The position numbers were made by a program, and so were the translations under genes. 10,078 bases of DNA from BM714 sp964484935 (GTDB lineage Bacteria > Bacillota > Clostridia > Peptostreptococcales > BM714), in assembly GCA_964484935.1 (NCBI GenBank), contig CAZAFW010000053.1:1-10078 (forward strand), written 5' to 3'. Below, piece after piece: positions 5,970 through 10,078 of this stretch. The stretch's first letter is position 1. Each line of letters starts with the position of its first letter. The notes beneath the pieces were generated by a model. It was not told where the DNA came from and did not search any database. It was given only the letters and a program-made list of their open reading frames with translations.

Positions 5970-6618
5970 TTGTGGTCTCCTTTTGATAATGGGAAACGGC
6001 AAGGCCGTCGCCCACAGGCATAAGCGTGGTTTTTAAGTCTGGGTGGCTGCACAGGAATTTGATGTATCCCCTCATCGCGCGCACCATTGTGCGGTTTTTT
6101 CGCACATTCATGTCGTAGTTTAGAGTGAGTCCGTTCATCAGTATATTGTCAGAAACTATTATTCCTCCATCGCTTAGAAGCGGGAAAGCCTTGTCGAAAT
6201 ATTCCCTGTAATGACTTTTGCCGGCGTCTATGAAAATCATGTCGAATTTTTCATCAATTCCCGAAATGACATCCACAGCGTCGCCTTGTAGTATTCGAAT
6301 GTTGCTGCATCCGAGCCTCTTGAAGTTTTCTTTTGCTTCAAGCGCGCATTCCGGTCTTTTTTCGATAGTTGTTATGCGTCCGTTTTCCATTTCTCCATAG
6401 AAAAGGGAAGCCGAGTATCCGATAGCCGTTCCAATCTCAAGTATCGATTTTATGTTGGCTATTCGAATGAGAAGTCGTATTATGTCGGCGCTTTCCCTCT
6501 GTATTACAGGTATGTTTCTTTCTATGGCTTTTTTTCTCATTTCCTCTATTTCGGGCTTGTCCCTAAGGTGCCCTGTTATGAGATTTACGAGATTTTCACC
6601 GTGTATGTTGTTGTTCAT
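5962..6618 (-). CDS. trmR: SAM-dependent tRNA 5-hydroxyuridine O-methyltransferase (TrmR/YrrM-like)
   Basis: The 218-residue product belongs to the small metal-dependent O-methyltransferase family that includes catechol O-methyltransferase and Bacillus subtilis YrrM (TrmR), which methylates 5-hydroxyuridine 34 of tRNA to 5-methoxyuridine. Motif I for SAM binding is ILEIGTAIGYSA at 59-70, and an acidic residue (Glu86) ends the next strand. The metal-ligand positions are Asp131 (IFIDAGKSHY) and Asp157-Asn158 (IIVSDNIL). Length is normal for the family. Its ribosome binding site AAGGAC overlaps the last codons and stop of mltG, 8 bases before the ATG. The stop codon lies inside the start region of trhP, whose product would make the substrate, which strongly supports the tRNA role over a small-molecule substrate. 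The order mltG-trmR-trhP-udk is also that of Bacillus subtilis yrrL-yrrM-(yrrN)-yrrO-udk. Confidence 0.92.
   Translation of the reverse strand: MNNNIHGENLVNLITGHLRDKPEIEEMRKKAIERNIPVIQRESADIIRLLIRIANIKSILEIGTAIGYSASLFYGEMENGRITTIEKRPECALEAKENFKRLGCSNIRILQGDAVDVISGIDEKFDMIFIDAGKSHYREYFDKAFPLLSDGGIIVSDNILMNGLTLNYDMNVRKNRTMVRAMRGYIKFLCSHPDLKTTLMPVGDGLAVSHYQKETTNE
5977..5981 (-). promoter_or_regulatory. Ribosome binding site that fixes the trhP start
   Basis: The minus strand reads AAAAGGAGACC here, with AGGAG 7 bases before the ATG at 5969-5967. It lies inside the 3' end of trmR and supports the internal start over the upstream in-frame ATG at 6002, which has no such site. Confidence 0.8.
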
Positions 6619-6623
6619 ATATA

Positions 6624-7625
6624 TCAGTCCTTGTATTTTAATTGTGCATCCAAATGCTCCTCATATGTTTTTGAAAAAACATGGCGACCTTTTTCATCTC
6701 CTGGTATGGCATAGAAAAACAGGTATTCATTGTTTTCGGGATAAAGAGCCGCAATAAGCGATTCCTCTCCTGGAGATGCTATGGGACCAGGCGGAAGCCC
6801 TTTCATCCTATATGTGTTGTATGGAGATGAAATGGCTGTGTCCTCGTAGGTGAGTGTCTCTTTTCTCTCTCCTAAGGCATATTGAACCGTTGCGCACGAT
6901 TCCAATCGCATGTTTACATTCAGACGATTATGGAAAACTCCTGAAACCGTTTTTCTTTCGGGCGGGTATTTAGTTTCCCTTTCTATGATTGAAGCCATTG
7001 TGACAAGTTCATTCATTGAAAAACCGGTGTCGGAAAGCCTTTGCCTATATGTTTCATTGAATATTTCATCGAAGCGGCTTAGAAAGATTTCGATTATTTT
7101 TTGAGGACCGTATGAATACGGTATGTCATACGTATCAGGGAACAGATATCCTTCCAATGTATCGGAATCGACGCTTTCAAGAAAAGAATAGTCGTATAGG
7201 GACGGATCGAGCGCTTTTTCAAATTCTTCTCTTTCTGCAAGACCTTTTGAAACAAGAAGTTCGGTTATTTGCCTCAGTTCGTATCCCTCCGGAATAGTAA
7301 CGCGGGTAAATTCGACAAAAGAGCTTCCGCGTACAAGTTCGGAGATTATTTGGTCATAATCCATGTCCTGACTAAGAGTGTAGCGCCCAGCCTTTATATT
7401 GTTTTCATTTCCGCTTCTTTTTACAAGGAGCAAAAAAAGGTTGCCGCTTCGGACAAGCTTGGAATCCTTGAGTGTTTCGGCTATGTCTTTTGTGGTGCTT
7501 CCGTTTGGTATTTCAAAAGTTATTTCCTTGGGATCATCGGTGTCGTATGGCTTGTAAAGGGTGTATGCTGCATACAATACCGATATCAAAACAATCAAGC
7601 ACAGTGCAAACAAGAGTTTTTTCAT
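6624..7625 (-). CDS. mltG: Endolytic transglycosylase MltG (YceG family)
   Basis: MltG is a membrane-anchored lytic transglycosylase that cuts newly made glycan strands and is thought to set their length during elongation. The 333-residue product has a short N-terminal tail and one membrane segment (about 4-23, LLFALCLIVLISVLYAAYTL), so the rest faces outward. Residues 34-104 look like the LysM-like domain (EITFEIPNGSTTKDIAETLK). The YceG catalytic domain follows, with the hallmark ASIIERET at 211-218. Glu215 is the expected catalytic acid. VSGVFHNRLNVNMRLESCAT and SPYNTYRMKGLPPGPIASPG are further family signatures. A GGAGG site (7632-7636) lies 6 bases before the ATG. It leads the mltG-trmR-trhP-udk unit behind a promoter at 7656-7684 and is separated from ylbF by a terminator. 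Nothing is missing compared with the family. Confidence 0.96.
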   Translation of the reverse strand: MKKLLFALCLIVLISVLYAAYTLYKPYDTDDPKEITFEIPNGSTTKDIAETLKDSKLVRSGNLFLLLVKRSGNENNIKAGRYTLSQDMDYDQIISELVRGSSFVEFTRVTIPEGYELRQITELLVSKGLAEREEFEKALDPSLYDYSFLESVDSDTLEGYLFPDTYDIPYSYGPQKIIEIFLSRFDEIFNETYRQRLSDTGFSMNELVTMASIIERETKYPPERKTVSGVFHNRLNVNMRLESCATVQYALGERKETLTYEDTAISSPYNTYRMKGLPPGPIASPGEESLIAALYPENNEYLFFYAIPGDEKGRHVFSKTYEEHLDAQLKYKD

Positions 7626-7655
7626 TTGCTTCCTCCAATTTATTTACTAAACATC

Positions 7656-7684
7656 ATTATATAATTGCTATGTTGGTATTGCAA
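7656..7684 (-). promoter_or_regulatory. Promoter of the mltG-trmR-trhP-udk unit
   Basis: The minus strand has TTGCAA (7679-7684, 4 of 6 matches to TTGACA), a 17-base spacer and a perfect TATAAT (7656-7661). The start would be near 7649, giving a leader of about 24 bases with the mltG ribosome binding site in it. The promoter begins 7 bases after the end of the terminator of the preceding unit. The -10 lies in the palindrome ATTATATAAT, so it also reads as a -10 on the plus strand, but no gene lies that way. Confidence 0.72.
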
Positions 7685-7691
7685 GGAATGC

Positions 7692-7721
7692 AAAAGCCCG
7701 ATCGTCGATTGACAATCGGGC
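7692..7721 (-). terminator. Intrinsic terminator after the ylbF-family gene
   Basis: On the minus strand GCCCGATTGTC and GACGATCGGGC pair as an 11-base stem around an AATC loop (plus strand 7696-7706, 7707-7710 and 7711-7721), followed by TTTT (7692-7695). One pair is G-U in minus-strand RNA but C-A, unpaired, in plus-strand RNA, so the hairpin is complete only for minus-strand transcripts. It begins 13 bases after the ylbF stop codon. The T-run is short, so termination may be partial. Confidence 0.85.
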
Positions 7722-7734
7722 ATTCATTATTGAA

Positions 7735-8061
7735 CTAAATTTGCATCGCTTCCGCTAGTATTTTGGACAAGTCGTCCAAAAGCTGGCGGTATCGGCCTTC
7801 TGCGCGAAAGTATTCGGAACACAGAGGATCCTTTGACAAGACTCCGAAAAGCTTGTTGAGTGTTTCCATTTCATTTTCATCAGGTTCTTTTCCGCTCAGC
7901 ATGGAAACGCGCAAATCCGCTTCCTTTTGCTTAAAGTCCAAGAAGGATTCGTTCAGGGACTTGTTGGATTCGAGACTTTTTTTTGCTTCTGCGTAATCCT
8001 TGTAAGCATCAGATTCCTTTATTGCTTTTGAAAGACTGTGAGCCGAGTCGTAAACATTCAT
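7735..8061 (-). CDS. YlbF/YmcA-family small helical protein (possible RNA-decay regulator)
   Basis: The 108-residue product begins MNVYDSAHSLSKAIKESDAY and is almost wholly charged alpha-helix, with no signal peptide or membrane segment. The pattern of an N-terminal helix ending near SDAYKDYAEAK, a middle with KQKEADLRVSML and a C-terminal EYFRAEGRYRQLLDDLSKIL helix fits the YlbF/YmcA/YheA family. In Bacillus subtilis YlbF and YmcA join YaaT in a complex that directs RNase Y to transcripts. This protein is shorter than Bacillus YlbF (about 149 residues) and has a single cysteine (Cys81), so it lacks the cysteine-rich tail and is nearer YmcA or YheA in size. It lies 11 bases after the RNase J gene, with an AAGGAG site formed partly by that gene's stop codon, and is followed by a terminator. 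The RNase context supports, but does not prove, a role in RNA turnover. Confidence 0.85.
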   Translation of the reverse strand: MNVYDSAHSLSKAIKESDAYKDYAEAKKSLESNKSLNESFLDFKQKEADLRVSMLSGKEPDENEMETLNKLFGVLSKDPLCSEYFRAEGRYRQLLDDLSKILAEAMQI

Positions 8062-8072
8062 GCAATCACTCC

Positions 8073-9755
8073 TTAAAATTCATTTATTATGGGGAGGATC
8101 ATAGGATTTCGTTTGGTTTTATTGTAGAGATGCCTGCCAAGCGAATCCTTGACTGCTGATTTAAGCGTTGACCATTCCCTGTTGTTCTTTTTGAGACAGT
8201 CCTCTAGAGCTTCAGCGATAACCTTTTTTGCCCCGTCCATAAGATCTTCGGATTCACGCACATAAACAAAGCCGCGTGAAATGATGTCCGGTCCTGAAAG
8301 AATTATGTTTTCTTTTTTGGAGAGCGTCACCACCACAACCATTAGTCCGTCTTCAGAAAGGACTTTTCTGTCTTTGAGCACGATATTTCCCACATCGCCA
8401 ACTCCGAGTCCGTCGACAAGTATATATCCGCTTGGAACGGTTTCTTTCATTTCGGCAAAGTCTTTGTTGAGCTCTATTATGTTTCCGTTCTTGCCGATGA
8501 ATATATTGTTTTGGGACATGCCAAGTTCCGATGCAAGCTGCGCATGGCGGGCGAGATGGCGGTATTCTCCGTGAACCGGTATGAAGTACTTGGGTTTGAC
8601 CAGTGAATGCATCAATTTCAATTCTTCCTGGCATGCGTGACCTGAAACATGCACATCGTCCAAAAGGTCCTCGTATATTATGTCTACGCCTTTTTCATAA
8701 AGCAGGTTTATGATGTTTGATATGGTTTTTTCATTACCTGGAATTGCTGAGGATGACATTATGACCGTGTCGCCTTCCTGAAGCGTCATCTGACGGTGCT
8801 CTGAATTTGCCATTCTTACAAGTGCCGACATTGGCTCGCCCTGGCTTCCCGTGGTCGCGACAACTATTTCATTGTCTGGGTATCTGTTTATGTCGTTTAT
8901 GTTGATGTGGATTCCGTCAGGAATGTTTATATATCCGAGTTCGGAGGCAACCTTGACCATGTTGACCATGCTTCTTCCTGAAAATGCTATCTTTCTGTTG
9001 CACAGATAGGCGGCGTCTACGATTTGCTGCAGGCGGTGGACATTCGACGAGAAAGACGCTACTATTATGCGTTTTTCCGCACTTGCGAATATACGGTCAA
9101 AGGTTTTTCCGACCTTTTTCTCGGTCATTGTATATCCTGGCCGTTCAACATTTGTGCTGTCGGCCATAAGCGCCAGAACACCCGAGTTTCCTATCTCGGC
9201 AAAGCGGTTTAGGTTTATGGGTTCTCCATCGATAGGTGTGAAATCAATCTTGAAGTCGCCGGTGTGGACAATCTTTCCAACCGGCGTGTCTATTAGCAGC
9301 CCAACTGCGTCGGGAATGCTGTGTCCCACTCTGATAAGCTCTATTTTGAACCTGCCCAGAGTTATCGTGTCGCCGGCTTTTCTTACATGGGTTTTGACTT
9401 TTTTGTCCAGTTTGTGTTCCTTAAGCTTGTTGCCTACAAGACCTATGGTCAAATTGGTTCCGTATATGGGAACATTGATTTTCTTTAGAAAAAAAGGCAG
9501 ACCTCCGATATGGTCCTCATGACCGTGGGTTAGCACAATTCCTTTGATTTTATCGCGGTTTTTTTCAAGATAAGTGACATCCGGAATGACAATGTCGATT
9601 CCAAGCATTTCATCATCGGGAAAAGCGAGTCCGCAATCTACTATCACTATTTCATCCTTGTACTCGAATACTGTTAAATTTTTTCCGATTTCGTTCAATC
9701 CCCCCAAAGGGATTATTTTAAGATTGTTCTTTGGTTTATGTCTGTTTTTGTTCAT
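8073..9755 (-). CDS. rnj: Ribonuclease J
   Basis: RNase J is a metallo-beta-lactamase/beta-CASP nuclease with 5'-to-3' exonuclease and endonuclease activity in mRNA decay and rRNA maturation. The 560-residue product has the standard length (Bacillus RNase J1 has 555). The zinc-binding motif THGHEDHIGG gives His77, His79, Asp81 and His82; His145 (VGHSIPDA) and Asp167 (HTGDFK) complete the site. The beta-CASP region includes MADSTNVERPG, FSGRSMVNM and TTGSQGEPMSA, with SGHA (His373) and PVHGEYRHL (His395) returning to the catalytic domain. The C-terminal domain, from about residue 450, is present to the end. The start has an AGGAG site 7 bases upstream and lies 15 bases after the rnc stop. Whether it is closer to J1 or J2 cannot be settled here; the intact catalytic residues favour an active J1-like enzyme. 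Confidence 0.97.
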   Translation of the reverse strand: MNKNRHKPKNNLKIIPLGGLNEIGKNLTVFEYKDEIVIVDCGLAFPDDEMLGIDIVIPDVTYLEKNRDKIKGIVLTHGHEDHIGGLPFFLKKINVPIYGTNLTIGLVGNKLKEHKLDKKVKTHVRKAGDTITLGRFKIELIRVGHSIPDAVGLLIDTPVGKIVHTGDFKIDFTPIDGEPINLNRFAEIGNSGVLALMADSTNVERPGYTMTEKKVGKTFDRIFASAEKRIIVASFSSNVHRLQQIVDAAYLCNRKIAFSGRSMVNMVKVASELGYINIPDGIHININDINRYPDNEIVVATTGSQGEPMSALVRMANSEHRQMTLQEGDTVIMSSSAIPGNEKTISNIINLLYEKGVDIIYEDLLDDVHVSGHACQEELKLMHSLVKPKYFIPVHGEYRHLARHAQLASELGMSQNNIFIGKNGNIIELNKDFAEMKETVPSGYILVDGLGVGDVGNIVLKDRKVLSEDGLMVVVVTLSKKENIILSGPDIISRGFVYVRESEDLMDGAKKVIAEALEDCLKKNNREWSTLKSAVKDSLGRHLYNKTKRNPMILPIINEF

Positions 9756-9770
9756 TTTTTCACTCCTGTA

Positions 9771-10078
9771 TTATTGTTGTTTTGTTTGTTTTTTCAAAAG
9801 GTTGTCTAGAGCCATTTGTGCGGCTTCCTGTTCGGCTTCTTTCTTGTTTCTGCCCTTCCCAATTCCAATTTCTGCTCCGTTTACTGTAACTCTTGAAAAG
9901 AAAATCTTTGCATGGTCAGGCCCTTCTTCATTGTAAATTTGGTAATTTAGTCGTCCTGAGCTTCTTTTTTGAATCAATTCCTGCAGATGGGTCTTATAAT
10001 CGATGAAGAGCTTTCCATTTACTGCTTCATCAATGATGGATTTCATCCGGCACAATATGAAATACCTTGCCTGCTCAA
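9771..10078 (-). CDS. rnc: Ribonuclease III, C-terminal part (5' end outside window)
   Basis: The reading frame is open from the window edge; its first complete codon begins at 10076 and the stop is TAA at 9771-9773, giving 101 residues. The visible part starts EQARYFILCRMKSIIDEAVN, the last helices of the RNase III catalytic domain. The linker FIDYKTHLQELIQKR follows, in which DYKTxLQE is a family hallmark. A complete double-stranded RNA-binding domain comes next, with NEEGPDHAKIFFSRVTVNG and GIGKGRNKKEAEQEAAQMAL. RNase III cuts double-stranded RNA in rRNA precursors and some mRNAs. The catalytic residues lie upstream, outside the window. A TTG at 10053-10055 could be mistaken for a start, but similarity continues through it to the edge, so it is an internal codon. 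It is followed 15 bases later by RNase J, forming an RNA-processing unit. Confidence 0.95.
   Translation of the reverse strand, partial: EQARYFILCRMKSIIDEAVNGKLFIDYKTHLQELIQKRSSGRLNYQIYNEEGPDHAKIFFSRVTVNGAEIGIGKGRNKKEAEQEAAQMALDNLLKKQTKQQ

Noticed and set aside
5970..6002. N-terminal extension of trhP from the ATG at 6002
   Set aside because: The conserved U32 N terminus begins at MNKVELLAPAG. The ATG at 5969 has a well-placed AGGAG, while the extension has none and lies within trmR.
7724..7732. Third copy of the ATTATTGAA core of the pilin-promoter repeat, near the ylbF stop
   Set aside because: Only nine bases match, it is not palindromic here, and it lies between a stop codon and a terminator. 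Chance is the simplest explanation in AT-rich sequence.
9067..9522. 151-codon open frame on the plus strand
   Set aside because: It is antisense to the conserved catalytic region of RNase J and rich in Ser and Phe from reversed codons. It is not a plausible separate gene.
10053..10055. TTG start for a 94-residue double-stranded RNA-binding protein
   Set aside because: RNase III similarity continues upstream through this codon to the window edge, so it is an internal Leu codon of rnc.

Overview
All genes in this window lie on the minus strand, so transcription runs from the right end to the left. The content points to a Bacillota organism, most likely a clostridium: RNase J next to a YlbF-family protein, the Bacillus-type gene order mltG-trmR-trhP-udk, strong GGAGG-type ribosome binding sites, and type IV pilus genes in the pilB-pilT-pilC-pilin order seen in several clostridia. 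The genus cannot be fixed from this sequence.

From right to left there are four apparent transcription units. (1) An RNA-processing unit: the 3' end of rnc (RNase III), a full RNase J gene and a small YlbF-family gene, closed by an intrinsic terminator at 7692-7721. (2) A housekeeping unit with its own promoter at 7656-7684: mltG (peptidoglycan glycan-strand terminase), trmR (tRNA wobble-uridine O-methyltransferase), trhP (U32-family tRNA hydroxylation protein, overlapping trmR by 8 bases) and udk (uridine kinase). The middle of udk is hidden by exactly 100 N, an assembly gap that must really be about 260 bases. (3) A type IV pilus motor unit behind a good promoter at 4217-4245: pilB (extension ATPase), pilT (retraction ATPase) and pilC (platform membrane protein), packed 4 and 10 bases apart. 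(4) The start of a type IV prepilin gene, cut by the left edge, with its own extended -10 promoter and a 14-base direct repeat in the 120-base gap before it.

Units 3 and 4 together would build and retract a type IV pilus: prepilin supplies the fibre, PilC anchors assembly, PilB drives extension and PilT drives retraction. PilB carries a textbook two-copy MshEN motif at its N terminus, which predicts control by cyclic di-GMP. Units 1 and 2 are core RNA metabolism, tRNA modification, cell wall and nucleotide salvage genes. I found no CRISPR array, insertion sequence, RNA gene or wholly unknown system. The points most worth following are the cyclic di-GMP motif in PilB, the repeat at the pilin promoter, and the YlbF-family gene placed in an RNase operon.
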